The notes: generated by a model not told the origin, from the letters alone. DNA of 64,000 nucleotides from Sphingomonas sp. (GCF_017304635.1 NZ_JAFKMA010000001.1:124001-188000); one strand, 5' to 3'. Shown: positions 54,465 to 63,216, counted from the first letter of the stretch. Translations and numbers: made by a program.

Positions 54465-55235
54465 TTATTTAGTGGCGGGCTTGACTGTTGCTGCCGGAAC
54501 GGGCGCGGGCGCATCATCGAACTGCGCCAACGCCGCTCGTGCGTTCTGCCCGGCGGGAGAGGTCGGCGCGATCCGGACGGTCTGTTGCCACGCCGCCTTC
54601 GCCGCATCGACATCGCCGCCGCGCGCCGCGATATTGCCGGCTTCGAGTTGCACCGAGGCGTCGTCCGCCGACAGCTTGAGCGCCTGGGCGATGTCGGTCT
54701 GCGCGCGGGGCATGTCGTTGGTCCGCCGCGCCAGCGTCGCCGACAGCAGCCACGCGAGCGGGTCGGCCGGCACTGCCTCCAGCGCCACGTCGAGATCGGT
54801 CCGCGCCGCCGACAACCGCCCCGCCGCGACCAGCGCGCGGGCGCGGTCGAGCAATGCCTCGCCCTTGTCCTGCCCCTCCAGCGTCCCCGCGGTCAGCGCG
54901 GTGGACAACGCGTCATAGGCTTTGTTCGCTTCGCCCGCCGCGAGCCAGGCATTGCCCGCCTGCGACCAATAGCGCGCGGCGAGCAGGTCCTTGGCGCCAT
55001 CGGCATCCTGCGCGGCCTGGGTGAAGGCGTTAGCCGCCTCGACCCAGCGCGATTGCTGGGCATAGGCGAGCCCCAGGCATTGTCGCGCTCTTGCCCCGCC
55101 GCCGGCGAAGCGAAAGCGTTCGGCGGCGTCGATCGCGGCCTTCGGATCGTTGACCGCGAGCTCGATGCAGGAGCGGTAGCGCGGGTCGTCGGCGACCGGC
55201 GCGGTGGCCTGGAGGGCGAAGTGGAGCAGGATCAT
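54465..55235 (-). CDS. TPR-repeat protein
   Basis: A 256-residue protein starting at ATG 55235, inside the stop of the upstream hydrolase gene (ATGA). The hydrophobic start MILLHFALQATAPVA may be a signal. It contains about five tetratricopeptide-like repeats (ARQCLGLAYAQQSRWVEAANAF, AGNAWLAAGEANKAYDALSTAL, LLSATLARRTNDMPRAQTDIAQALKL, LEAGNIAARGGDVDAAKAAWQ) and a Pro/Ala tail. Probable protein-protein adaptor; partner unknown. Confidence 0.82.
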   Translation of the reverse strand: MILLHFALQATAPVADDPRYRSCIELAVNDPKAAIDAAERFRFAGGGARARQCLGLAYAQQSRWVEAANAFTQAAQDADGAKDLLAARYWSQAGNAWLAAGEANKAYDALSTALTAGTLEGQDKGEALLDRARALVAAGRLSAARTDLDVALEAVPADPLAWLLSATLARRTNDMPRAQTDIAQALKLSADDASVQLEAGNIAARGGDVDAAKAAWQQTVRIAPTSPAGQNARAALAQFDDAPAPVPAATVKPATK

Positions 55236-55957
55236 GACGAGCGGGGCAATCCCTCGATGGCGGCGATCATCAGCGCGATGTCGCCGTCGCGCGACAGGCG
55301 ATGGTCGCCGTCCTTGACCAACGTCAGCTGCACCTCGGCTGAACGCAGGATCTGGGCGAGATGGAGCGTGCGGCTCCACGGCACGTCGTCGTCGCGCTGG
55401 CCCTGGATCAGCCGCACCGGGCAATGGATCGCGATCGACCCGGCAGTCAGCCGCGACGCCTCGCCCGATTGCCAGAACCGGCTGATGAAGACGGTCGGCT
55501 GGTCCGAATACGCAGACGGGCGCTCGATCCGTCCCTGCTGCAACAGCTCCATCTTCTCGTCCATCGAGAAGCCCCAGTCGGTGAAGTCCGGCGCCGGCGC
55601 GATGCCGACCAGCCCGGCGACCAGTTCCGGTCGGTCGCGCGCGATCATCAGCGCGATCCAGCCGCCCATCGACGACCCCACCAGGATCGCCGGTTCGCCG
55701 AACAGGTCGAGCATCGCCAGCGCATCATCGCGCCATCCGGTCAACGTCTGCTCCTCGAACGCGCCCCCGCTGGCGCCGCAGCCGGCATAATCGAACCGGA
55801 CGAAGGTGCGTCCGGTTCGCTCAGCCCACGCTTCGAGCGCCAGCGCCTTCGACCCCTCCATGTCCGACGCGTAGCCGGGGAGGAACAGAACCGGTGGCCC
55901 CTTGCCGGTGGTCAGGTGATAGGCGAGCGCGGGGCGGGGGGTGTCGGTTTCTGCCAT
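55232..55957 (-). CDS. Alpha/beta hydrolase (ABHD10-like)
   Basis: A 241-residue cytoplasmic serine hydrolase: oxyanion strand PPVLFLPGYASDMEG, FDYAGCGASGG, nucleophile elbow GSSMGG (Ser near 94), acid in QGQRDDDVPW and base His in DGDHRLSRDGD. It resembles the ABHD10/YqiA-like group of esterases. Substrate unknown. Co-transcribed with the TPR gene. Confidence 0.87.
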   Translation of the reverse strand: MAETDTPRPALAYHLTTGKGPPVLFLPGYASDMEGSKALALEAWAERTGRTFVRFDYAGCGASGGAFEEQTLTGWRDDALAMLDLFGEPAILVGSSMGGWIALMIARDRPELVAGLVGIAPAPDFTDWGFSMDEKMELLQQGRIERPSAYSDQPTVFISRFWQSGEASRLTAGSIAIHCPVRLIQGQRDDDVPWSRTLHLAQILRSAEVQLTLVKDGDHRLSRDGDIALMIAAIEGLPRSS

Positions 55958-55975
55958 ACGCGCCTGCTACCAACT

Positions 55976-56018
55976 CCGCCACCCCCGCGAAAGCTGAGGC
56001 TTTCGCAGGAATGACGAG
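55976..56018. repeat. Short palindromic repeat copy (GGAATGAC type)
   Basis: CCGCCACCCCCGCGAAAGCT and GAGGCTTTCGCAGGAATGAC in inverted orientation; a short copy of the 50524 family between two hydrolase genes. Confidence 0.55.
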
Positions 56019-56029
56019 TTGGTTGGGTG

Positions 56030-56947
56030 TCAGCCGACGAAATCCGCCAACGCCTTCGCGAACGCTTCGGGCTGGTCGAGCATCACGAAATGTGCGCTGT
56101 CGTCGACGCGGACGAAGGTCATGTGCGGCGCCGCGGCGTATGCACCCTTGTAGAATGGATCGGCCATCGCGGCGGGCAGACCGGCCGAGCTCGGATAGAC
56201 TAACGTAATCGGCGTCGCGATGCTGGCCAAGTCGCCGCGCAGGTCGGTCGTCATGTCCTTGTACAGTGCCTCGGCGGAGACGCGGGGGTCAGCCTTCATC
56301 ACCCAATCGACCACCTTGGCCTGGCTGTCGGCCTTGAGCGCCAGCGCTTTGGCCGTGCCTTGCGCGTTCGCGGCATTGGGCTTGCCATAGGTCGCGGCCA
56401 TCGCGTCGCGCATCGCCTTCGCCCGCGGCTCGACGGCGGTGACGGTCGCGGTCGGGCCGAACAGCATGCCGAACCACGGTAGCGAATCGACGATCATCAG
56501 CTTGCCGACATCCGCCGGATGCGCCTTCGCCAGCATCAGCCCGAGCAGCCCGCCCATCGAATGCCCGACCACCGCCGCGCCCTGTAACCTGTGCTTCGCG
56601 ATATAGGCGTCGAGGTCGGCGACCACGCCACCGAGCATACCCGCGCCGAGGTTCTTACCGGCATCGTCACCGGCAAAACCGTTGACTTGGACCAGCACCA
56701 CCATGTGCGTCTTCGCCAGCATCGGCGCGACGCCGTCCCACACGGCGCGCGGCGACGACAGGCCGGGGATCAGGATCACGGGCGACCCCTTGCCCATCGT
56801 CACGACGGAAATGTGGTCCATCCGCACCTCTGCCGGCGCCGCAACGGTTGAAGCGGGGGCGGGCGCCGCGTGACCATGCGCGACGTTCAGCGCCAGCAGC
56901 GGCAGGGCGAATGCGGCGATCCAGCGGGCTTTAATCTGGGGCGTCAT
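56030..56947 (-). CDS. Secreted alpha/beta hydrolase
   Basis: A 305-residue protein starting at ATG 56947 with AAGGAG upstream. Signal peptide (about 1-28), then VILIPGLSSPRAVWDG, nucleophile elbow GHSMGG near 137, and the C-terminal VDDSAHFVMLDQPEAF with the catalytic His. Third gene of a membrane protein/XRE/hydrolase operon: its start is 1 nt after the XRE stop. Confidence 0.88.
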   Translation of the reverse strand: MTPQIKARWIAAFALPLLALNVAHGHAAPAPASTVAAPAEVRMDHISVVTMGKGSPVILIPGLSSPRAVWDGVAPMLAKTHMVVLVQVNGFAGDDAGKNLGAGMLGGVVADLDAYIAKHRLQGAAVVGHSMGGLLGLMLAKAHPADVGKLMIVDSLPWFGMLFGPTATVTAVEPRAKAMRDAMAATYGKPNAANAQGTAKALALKADSQAKVVDWVMKADPRVSAEALYKDMTTDLRGDLASIATPITLVYPSSAGLPAAMADPFYKGAYAAAPHMTFVRVDDSAHFVMLDQPEAFAKALADFVG

Positions 56948-56948
56948 G

Positions 56949-57152
56949 TCAATTCTCCTTGGCAGGGCTGGTGAAAATGTCCTCGATCGCGAGGCCGAAC
57001 AGTTCGGCGATCTTGAAGGCGAGGGGGAGTGAGGGATCGTAGCGACCGGTCTCGATTGCATTGACGCTCTGGCGCGAGACCTCGAGCCGGTCGGCCAGGT
57101 CGCCCTGGCTCCAGTCGCGCTCGGCCCGCAGGACGCGGAGGCGGTTCTCCAT
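56949..57152 (-). CDS. XRE-type helix-turn-helix regulator
   Basis: A 67-residue single-domain regulator: MENRLRVLRAERDWSQGDLADRLEVSRQSVNAIETGRYDPSLPLAFKIAELF is a Cro/C1-type HTH (helix 2 SQGDLADRL, recognition helix SRQSVNAIE). It overlaps the stop of the upstream membrane protein by 1 nt. Such small regulators paired with a DUF2178-like membrane protein usually repress their own operon; the CTTTACATGTAAAG palindrome upstream is the likely site. Confidence 0.9.
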   Translation of the reverse strand: MENRLRVLRAERDWSQGDLADRLEVSRQSVNAIETGRYDPSLPLAFKIAELFGLAIEDIFTSPAKEN

Positions 57153-57559
57153 CAGAACTTTCCCGCCGTCAGCTTGTTGGCGCAGGCGCCGAGCCCAAGC
57201 CCGCCGAACCACAGTACCGACACCCAATAGACGGGCACGTGACCGACCAGGTCGAAGCTTTCGAGGAAGCCCCAGATCGTCGCGATACTGAGCGAGAAAC
57301 CGCTCGCCCAGAGCGTCTGGCGGATCATCAGCATCCGCAGATACTCATCCTTCTCCTCGACCAGATAGCGGCCGATCACGACGAAGAACCCGCTGATCGA
57401 CAGACCGGGGAGAACCGCGACCGCCCAGGCGGACGCGCCGGCCACGAGCTGATGTTTGAAGGCGTAGACCGCCACCAGCAGCGTGATCGCATAGACCACG
57501 CTCAGTAGGAGGATGCGCTTGGTGTAGCGTCGTCCGGCGGGTGTAAGTTTCATGTTCAT
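57152..57559 (-). CDS. Four-helix membrane protein partnered with XRE regulator
   Basis: A 135-residue protein; ATG 57559 is 7 nt after GGAAGGAC. Four membrane helices (about 16-34, 44-62, 82-100 and 108-127) with EEKDEYLRMLMIRQTLWASG between helices 2 and 3, a motif of membrane proteins commonly encoded beside small XRE regulators. Function unknown. Confidence 0.82.
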   Translation of the reverse strand: MNMKLTPAGRRYTKRILLLSVVYAITLLVAVYAFKHQLVAGASAWAVAVLPGLSISGFFVVIGRYLVEEKDEYLRMLMIRQTLWASGFSLSIATIWGFLESFDLVGHVPVYWVSVLWFGGLGLGACANKLTAGKF

Positions 57560-57631
57560 GTAAAGCGTCCTTCCGAATCAGTGAAGGAAACTTTACATGT
57601 AAAGCGAGCTTGTCGTCAAGTGTGCTTTACA
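57559..57631 (-). promoter_or_regulatory. CTTTACA operator cluster of the XRE operon
   Basis: A perfect 14-bp palindrome CTTTACATGTAAAG at 57591-57604, plus half-sites TGTAAAG at 57559-57565 (at the start codon) and GCTTTACA at 57624-57631. The spacing places repressor sites over the promoter and start of the membrane-protein gene. Confidence 0.6.
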
Positions 57632-57705
57632 GCTTTTGTCGCTTGCGTGTGATGGCGGTCCGACGCATCTTCGCGTTCGCCCGTTCAGGCTAAAGGAGTT
57701 GGATG

Positions 57706-57897
57706 ATGCGCACTCTGGTTCTCGCTCTCGCCGTCGCCTCGCTGTCCGCCACGCCGGCCTTCGCCGCGCCGTGCAAGGACGCCAAGGGCAAGTTCATGAA
57801 ATGTCCGGAGAAGAAGGCGGCCGCGCCGGTCCGCTGCAAGGACGCCAAGGGAAAGTTCGCCAAGTGCGGGACGCCCGGCGCCAAGCCGATGAAGTGA
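57706..57897 (+). CDS. Small secreted Cys/Lys repeat protein
   Basis: A 63-residue protein; ATG 57706 is 7 nt after AAAGGAG (ATG 57703 possible). Signal peptide ending near AFA-APC, then two copies of C-K-D-A-K-G-K-F-x-K-C separated by a KKAAAPVR linker. The short Cys-framed repeat is common in sphingomonad secreted mini-proteins; function unknown. Four Cys could form two disulfides or bind metal. Confidence 0.8.
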   Translation: MRTLVLALAVASLSATPAFAAPCKDAKGKFMKCPEKKAAAPVRCKDAKGKFAKCGTPGAKPMK

Positions 57898-58012
57898 GAC
57901 TTACGGCAGGGAAATAGCGCGAGCTGTTTCCCGCCCGGCCGCGAGCCCGGCCAGCGGTGCGCGAGCACCGGCTGACGACGCGGCTTCGCCGCGGCGGTTC
58001 GTGACGGGACAC
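57898..58012. repeat. GC-rich multi-hairpin repeat
   Basis: Successive hairpins GGGAAATAGCGCGAGCTGTTTCCC-like, CCGGCC.., GCGGTGCGCGAGCACCG and CGCGGCTTCGCCGCG. Similar strings occur around 7840-7935 and 8235-8334, suggesting a further repeat family. No gene here. Confidence 0.5.
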
Positions 58013-58013
58013 G

Positions 58014-58043
58014 AAAGGGGCGGGCCGCCAGCTCGCCCCTTTT
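58014..58043. terminator. Bidirectional terminator between convergent genes
   Basis: AAAGGGGCG (58014-58022)/CGCCCCTTT (58034-58042) with an 11-nt loop gives U-tracts on both strands. It ends the small secreted gene (plus) and the Mur ligase gene (minus, stop at 58044). Confidence 0.8.
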
Positions 58044-59492
58044 CTATGCGCCGGCGATAGTGCTCAGGATGTCGGTGGCGACCTGGCTCAGCGTATCGTC
58101 GCGCGCGCCCATTACCACGATGCGGTCTCCGGGTCGGGCGAGCCGTGCGGCGGCGGCGGCGGCTTCGCTGCGATCGGCGATGTGGCGCGCGTCGCGGTCC
58201 GCCGCCACGACGTCCGCGACGATGTCCGCGCTGGTCACCTCGCGCGTGACGGTGCCGCCATAATAGGCAGGGTCGGACAGAATCAGCACGTCGTCGTCGG
58301 CGAGCCCATCGGCGAAGGCAGCGACGAGTTCGCGGCGCATTACTTTCAACGGCCCGAAACCGTGCGGCTGGAACAGAACGATCAGCCGCCCGGGATGCGC
58401 GTGCAGCGTCGCCAGCGTCGCGGCGATCTTGTCGGGGTTGTGCCCGAAATCGTCGATCACCGTCACGCCGTTCGCTTGCCCGACCAGATCGAAGCGGCGG
58501 CGCAGCCCGGTGAACCCGCCGATCGCCGTCGCGGCCTCGATCAGCGATACGCCGGCGGCGTGGGCGGCGCCGAGTGCGGCGAGGGCGTTGGCGACGTTGT
58601 GGCGGCCGGGGACTTGAAGGGTGACCTCGATCGTCGCTCCGCCGAGTTCGGCGAGGTCAAACGAGACGCCGAATTCTCGTTCGGAGATATTGTGGGCGGA
58701 AAGGCTGGCGACGATTTGCCCGGAAGGATCGGCTGGCTTCTCCAGCGCAAATCCCACCACCCGTTCGTTCGGCAACGCTGCTGCCAGCCGCGCGGCGTCC
58801 GGATTGTCGAGATTGACGACCGCCGTTGCCGCCTTGGCGATGAAGTCGCCGAACAGTTGGTTGAGCTCGTCCAGCCCCTTGTGATCGAGGCTGACATTGT
58901 TGAGCACGGCGATGCGGGGGCGGAACAATGCGATCGACCCGTCGCTTTCGTCGACCTCGCTGACGAAAGCGTCGCCCGCACCGACCAGCGCGCTGGCGAA
59001 GGGGGCATCGGGGGCGGCGAAGTTCTTCATCACCGCGCCGTTCATCACGCTCGGATCGCGGCCGGTCGCGTGCAGGATCCAGCCGATCATGCCGGTCACC
59101 GTCGACTTGCCGCTGGTGCCGGCGACCCCGATCGGCAGCGCGCTGTCGTTGAACAGATCGGCGAGCGTTTCCGCGCGGGTGCGGCGGCGGCAGCCGAGCC
59201 GGTCGGCAGCGATGATGTCCGGCACGCTCGGCTCGATCGCGGCGCTGGCGACGACGATCTGATCGGGCGACACGATCCCGCTCCCGTCCTGCGGATGGAG
59301 CGCGACGCCGAGCGCGCGCAGATAGTCGAACTTCGCCGGCAACCGGCCGGCGTCGAGGCTGCGGTCCGACCCCGCGACCGCGTTGCCGCGCGCCGCCAGG
59401 ATCATCGCCAGCGGCATCATTCCCGACCCGCCGATCCCGACGAAGAAAGCGGGGGCAGCCGATGCGTCGACGGGGGGCTTGGCGTTATCCAT
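58044..59492 (-). CDS. mpl: Mur ligase, probably Mpl (UDP-MurNAc:peptide ligase)
   Basis: A 482-residue Mur-ligase. The N-terminal nucleotide domain has [11 protein letters not shown] (19-29), shared by MurC and Mpl; ATP-binding GTSGKST at 125-131; [10 protein letters not shown] and [13 protein letters not shown] in the central domain; and a C-terminal domain with [12 protein letters not shown]. Mpl is favoured over MurC because the gene is not in the dcw cluster and is divergent from ldcA, whose product makes Mpl's tripeptide substrate. Confidence 0.8.
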   Translation of the reverse strand: MDNAKPPVDASAAPAFFVGIGGSGMMPLAMILAARGNAVAGSDRSLDAGRLPAKFDYLRALGVALHPQDGSGIVSPDQIVVASAAIEPSVPDIIAADRLGCRRRTRAETLADLFNDSALPIGVAGTSGKSTVTGMIGWILHATGRDPSVMNGAVMKNFAAPDAPFASALVGAGDAFVSEVDESDGSIALFRPRIAVLNNVSLDHKGLDELNQLFGDFIAKAATAVVNLDNPDAARLAAALPNERVVGFALEKPADPSGQIVASLSAHNISEREFGVSFDLAELGGATIEVTLQVPGRHNVANALAALGAAHAAGVSLIEAATAIGGFTGLRRRFDLVGQANGVTVIDDFGHNPDKIAATLATLHAHPGRLIVLFQPHGFGPLKVMRRELVAAFADGLADDDVLILSDPAYYGGTVTREVTSADIVADVVAADRDARHIADRSEAAAAAARLARPGDRIVVMGARDDTLSQVATDILSTIAGA

Positions 59493-59548
59493 CGCCCGGC
59501 GCTATCCCCGCTTTCGGAACGGACGGCAAGGACGGGGCGGTAGGGCAG

Positions 59549-60388
59549 ATGAAGATCGCGGTGATGGCGCCGGCCAATCGAGTCGACGAACATGCGCTCG
59601 ACGCGGTGCCTGCACTCGCCGCCGAATACGGCGTCGAACTGGTGATCGACCCGCAATGCTGGGCAAGCGGTGGCGGCCATACTTGGGCGGGTCCGGATGA
59701 GTTGCGCGCGGATACCTTCCTTAAATATGCCAACGACCCGAGCTATCAGGCGATCTGGTTCGCGCGCGGCGGCTACGGGTCGAACCGGCTGTTCCCGTTG
59801 ATCTTCCCGCATCTCGAGGAAGCGGCGCGGCACAAGAGCTATGTCGGCTATTCCGACATGGGTTTCCTGCTCGGCGCGCTGTACGCGAAGAAGATCGGTC
59901 ATCCGATCCACGGTCCGATGCCGATCGACATCAATCGCAAGGTCGGCGGGCGCGAGTGCGCGGCGCGGAGCCTCGCCTGGCTGACGAAAGGCGACAAGAG
60001 CGCGCTCGAACCCGGCATCGTCGGGTCGGGGCGGCCGGCAGCGGCATTCAACCTGTCGATCCTCGATTCGTTGATCGGCACCAAGTGGCTACCCGATCTC
60101 GCCGATCACGACTTGCTGGTCGAGGAGGTGGACGAGCATCTCTATCGCGTCGATCGGATGATGTTCCATGTCGCCAATGCGACGCAATTGGCGCGGATCG
60201 CGTCGCTCCGGATCGGCAGCGTCAGTTTGCCCAAGCAGGACGGCCAGGCCGATTTCGGCCATACGCCCGACCAGATCGGCTGGGACTGGTCGAAGCTGAT
60301 GGGCGTGCCCTACGAAGGTCGCGCGAAGATCGGGCACGACGCCGCCAACCACGTCGTGCCGTTCGGTCAGGTCATCGCGAAGGACTGA
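59549..60388 (+). CDS. ldcA: Murein LD-carboxypeptidase (S66 family)
   Basis: A 279-residue S66 peptidase starting at ATG 59549. The nucleophile is Ser104 in VGYSDMG, with Glu194/195 (LLVEEVDEHLYR) and His264 (KIGHDAANHVVPFG) completing the triad; FARGGYGSNRL at 71-81 is the conserved strand-loop. It removes the terminal D-Ala from recycled tetrapeptides in the cytoplasm. Divergent from mpl, so both recycling steps share one promoter region. Confidence 0.9.
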   Translation: MKIAVMAPANRVDEHALDAVPALAAEYGVELVIDPQCWASGGGHTWAGPDELRADTFLKYANDPSYQAIWFARGGYGSNRLFPLIFPHLEEAARHKSYVGYSDMGFLLGALYAKKIGHPIHGPMPIDINRKVGGRECAARSLAWLTKGDKSALEPGIVGSGRPAAAFNLSILDSLIGTKWLPDLADHDLLVEEVDEHLYRVDRMMFHVANATQLARIASLRIGSVSLPKQDGQADFGHTPDQIGWDWSKLMGVPYEGRAKIGHDAANHVVPFGQVIAKD

Positions 60389-60420
60389 TCGCGCCGGCGT
60401 CCTCCGACGGCCAACGGATT

Positions 60421-60440
60421 CCTAACCAATTACCGTTAGG
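60421..60440 (+). promoter_or_regulatory. Inverted repeat upstream of the 60464 gene
   Basis: CCTAAC-N8-GTTAGG, perfect 6-bp arms, 24 bp before the next start codon. May be an operator; it loosely resembles CtrA-type TTAACC half-sites. Confidence 0.3.
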
Positions 60441-60463
60441 CGCGGTTGGAACGAGGTGCCGCG

Positions 60464-60904
60464 ATGTCGCAAACGCTGGAAGACTATCACGAACGCCTCG
60501 AGGCGATGATGATCGAGGGCGAGGCGCTGATCGCGACTCGCGACCCGGCGCGCGAGGACCTTGTGCGGCGCAAGATCGGCCAGGCAGGTCTGGTCATGGC
60601 CTCGTATCAACTGTTCGTGCACCGCGAGGTGTTCGTGCCGCTGCTCGACCGCGCCGACCCCGCGACCCGCGCCCGCGTCACCGAGATCAAGGTCGAATGC
60701 ATCGCCCTGACCGAGGATCTGCGCTTCAAGACGCGCGATTTCCTGGCGAAGACCGGCCCGCTCGATTGGGAAGCAACCGCGATCAGCATCGGATGGTTCA
60801 ATACGCGGGTCCGCCAGCACATCGCCGCGATCCGCGAGTTGATGGACCCCAAGACCGGCGCCGCATTCCTCCGCCGCATCGGCACGGTCGGCGTCGCCGC
60901 CTGA
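60464..60904 (+). CDS. Helical hypothetical protein
   Basis: A 146-residue, probably all-helical cytoplasmic protein, start ATG 60464 with GGAACGAGG upstream. QTLEDYHERLEAMMIEGEALIATRDPAREDLVRRKIGQAGLVMASYQLFVHREVFVPLL suggests a four-helix bundle; His residues (YHER, FVHRE, RQHIAAIRE) recall haemerythrin-like bundles, but the ligand spacing is not clear enough to claim it. Function unknown. Confidence 0.7.
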   Translation: MSQTLEDYHERLEAMMIEGEALIATRDPAREDLVRRKIGQAGLVMASYQLFVHREVFVPLLDRADPATRARVTEIKVECIALTEDLRFKTRDFLAKTGPLDWEATAISIGWFNTRVRQHIAAIRELMDPKTGAAFLRRIGTVGVAA

Positions 60905-60944
60905 CGGCTGGCGCTTCGGACGCCTACACGCTATATCGCTTGCC

Positions 60945-61016
60945 ATGAACGCTGCGTTCGCCTCGACCACTACTACCACCCTCCCGGGTTTCCGGGGGGC
61001 TGTCGGCACGCGCTAG
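60945..61016 (+). CDS. thrS leader peptide with five consecutive Thr codons
   Basis: A 23-codon reading frame: M-N-A-A-F-A-S, then five Thr (ACC ACT ACT ACC ACC at 60966-60980), then L-P-G-F-R-G-A-V-G-T-R and TAG. A run of threonine codons 118 bp before the threonyl-tRNA synthetase start is the hallmark of attenuation: a ribosome stalled for charged Thr-tRNA changes folding of the downstream RNA. A TATATC box at 60932-60937 would place transcription initiation at or next to the ATG, so the leader may be leaderless, as described for trpL in Sinorhizobium. Confidence 0.85.
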   Translation: MNAAFASTTTTTLPGFRGAVGTR

Positions 61017-61032
61017 CCAGCGTCGCCGGCGA

Positions 61033-61087
61033 CCTCGCCCGGGAACGGGTGAGGTTGGCGTCCGCTCCCCCGTTCCAGTCTTTCTTC
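61033..61087 (+). terminator. thrS attenuator: antiterminator and terminator hairpins
   Basis: Antiterminator: CCTCGCCCG (61033-61041) with CGGGTGAGG (61046-61054), GGAA tetraloop and one G-U pair. Terminator: GGAACGGG (61042-61049) with CCCGTTCC (61069-61076), followed by AGTCTTTCTTCC as the U-rich tail. The two share bases 61046-61049, so they are mutually exclusive. A third segment in the leader (CCGGGGGGCTGTCGGC) is partly complementary to the antiterminator's 5' arm region and could pre-empt it. Confidence 0.75.
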
Positions 61088-61133
61088 CGGACGCCGGCTT
61101 GTGCATAGGCGCGGGCAAACGACAGGAACGGCC

Positions 61134-63155
61134 ATGAACATGCTCTCGATCACGCTTCCCGACGGCTCCGTGCGCGAGGTCGCGTCCGGCACCACGCCGG
61201 CGGACATCGCTGCGGCGATCGGCCCGGGCCTTGCCAAGGCGGCGATCGCGGCGCGAGTCGACGGCGAGTTGCGCGACATCACGCGCCCGCTGGAGGCGGA
61301 CGCCAACCTCGCGCTCGTCACCAGCCGCGACGAGAAGGATGCGCTGGAACTCGCGCGCCACGACTTCGCGCACGTGCTGGCGGAGGCGGTGCAGAACCTG
61401 TTCCCGGGCACGCAGATCACGTTCGGCCCGGCGACCGACGATGGCTTCTATTACGATTTCGCGCCGAAGGATCGCCCGTTCACGGAAGAGGACCTGCCCG
61501 CGATCGAAGCGGAAATGCGCAAGGTCATCGCGAAGGACGAGCCGCTGATCCGCGAAGTGTGGAGCCGCGCCGACCTGATCGCGCGGTGGCGCAAGCAGGG
61601 CGAGAGCTTCAAGGCCGAATGGGCCGCCGAGCTGCCGGACGGCGAGGAACTGACGGTGTACCGCGCCGGCCGCGGCGACGACGCCTGGCTCGACATGTGC
61701 CGCGGTCCACACCTCGCATCCACCGGCAAGCTCGACCCGCAAGCCTTTAAGCTCACGCGTGTTTCCGGTGCCTATTGGCGCGGCGATCAGAACAACGCGA
61801 TGCTCAGCCGTATTTACGGCACCGGCTGGCTCAACAAGAAGCAGCTCGACCAGCACCTGTTTCGACTGGAAGAGGCGGCCAAGCGCGACCATCGCAAGCT
61901 GGGGCAGGAGATGGATCTGTTCCACCTCCAGGCCGAAGCGCACGGTTCGGTGTTCTGGCATCCCAAGGGCTACATGATCTGGCGCGAGCTGGAGGCGTAT
62001 ATGCGCCGTGCGATCGACGCCGCCGGCTATCGCGAGGTCAAGACGCCGCAGGTGATGGACGCGCGCCAGTGGGAGCAGTCCGGCCACTGGGGCAAGTATC
62101 GCGAGAACATGTTCGTCATTCCCGACGAAGTGCCCAACGTCGAGGACGAGGGCCCGATCGTCTCGAACGATGCCGACTGGATGGCGCTCAAGCCGATGAA
62201 CTGCCCGGCGCACGTCCTGATTTTCCGCCAGGGAATCAAGAGCTACCGCGATCTTCCTCTGCGGCTGTATGAAAACGGCTGTTGCCATCGCAACGAGCCG
62301 CACGGTGCGCTCCACGGCCTAATGCGCGTGCGCCAGTTCACGCAGGACGACGCGCACATCTTCTGCCGCGAGGATCAGATCGTCGATGAGGTTCAGGATT
62401 TCTGCCGCCTGGCCGATCGCATCTACAAGGATTTCGGCTTCACCTATTCGATCAAGCTGGCGCTGCGTCCCGACAAGCGCTTCGGCAGCGACGAGATGTG
62501 GGACAAGGCCGAGTCCGAGCTCCGCGACGCCGTGATGCGCGCGGGCCTCGCGACCGAGCAATATGGCTGGGAGGAACTGCCGGGCGAGGGGGCGTTCTAT
62601 GCGCCCAAGCTCGAATGGCATTTGACCGATGCGATCGGACGGACGTGGCAGGTCGGCACGATCCAGTCCGATCGCGTGCTGCCCGAACGGCTCGACGCGA
62701 GCTATGTCGGCGAGGATGGCGAGCGCCATCGCCCGGTGATGCTCCACCGCGCGATCTTCGGGAGCTACGAACGCTTCATCGGTATCCTGATCGAGCATTT
62801 CGCCGGCAAGCTGCCCGCTTGGTTGGCGCCGGTACAGGCTGTCGTCGCGACGATCGTGTCGGACGCCGACGAGTATGCCGGTCACGTCGCCGCCGAATTG
62901 AGGCAGGCAGGGCTCCGCGTCGACACCGATCTCCGCAACGAGAAGATCAACTACAAGGTGCGCGAGCACAGCCTGGCTAAAGTCCCCAATCTGCTCGTTG
63001 TCGGCAAGCGCGAGGCCGACGAAGGGACCGTCGCACTGCGCCAGCTCGGCAGCGACCGGCAGCAGGTGATGACGCTGGCCGAGGCGATCGCGAAGCTGAC
63101 CGGCGAGGCGCGCGCGCCCGATCTGGCGACCGCATCGGCGGCGACCGCGGCTTAA
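61134..63155 (+). CDS. thrS: Threonyl-tRNA synthetase
   Basis: A 673-residue class II synthetase, ATG 61134 with AGGAA upstream. TGS domain (about 1-62), editing domain with [16 protein letters not shown] (about 70-220), catalytic core with zinc ligands in MNCPAHV (Cys near 362), motif 2 [39 protein letters not shown] (motif 3), and the anticodon-binding domain (about 570-673). Expression is predicted to respond to Thr-tRNA charging through the upstream attenuator. Confidence 0.98.
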   Translation: MNMLSITLPDGSVREVASGTTPADIAAAIGPGLAKAAIAARVDGELRDITRPLEADANLALVTSRDEKDALELARHDFAHVLAEAVQNLFPGTQITFGPATDDGFYYDFAPKDRPFTEEDLPAIEAEMRKVIAKDEPLIREVWSRADLIARWRKQGESFKAEWAAELPDGEELTVYRAGRGDDAWLDMCRGPHLASTGKLDPQAFKLTRVSGAYWRGDQNNAMLSRIYGTGWLNKKQLDQHLFRLEEAAKRDHRKLGQEMDLFHLQAEAHGSVFWHPKGYMIWRELEAYMRRAIDAAGYREVKTPQVMDARQWEQSGHWGKYRENMFVIPDEVPNVEDEGPIVSNDADWMALKPMNCPAHVLIFRQGIKSYRDLPLRLYENGCCHRNEPHGALHGLMRVRQFTQDDAHIFCREDQIVDEVQDFCRLADRIYKDFGFTYSIKLALRPDKRFGSDEMWDKAESELRDAVMRAGLATEQYGWEELPGEGAFYAPKLEWHLTDAIGRTWQVGTIQSDRVLPERLDASYVGEDGERHRPVMLHRAIFGSYERFIGILIEHFAGKLPAWLAPVQAVVATIVSDADEYAGHVAAELRQAGLRVDTDLRNEKINYKVREHSLAKVPNLLVVGKREADEGTVALRQLGSDRQQVMTLAEAIAKLTGEARAPDLATASAATAA

Positions 63156-63216
63156 TTGCCGCGGCCCGCTTTCGTTCGGGCGCGAAATTCACTATATTGG
63201 TGAAACGACAACCTAC

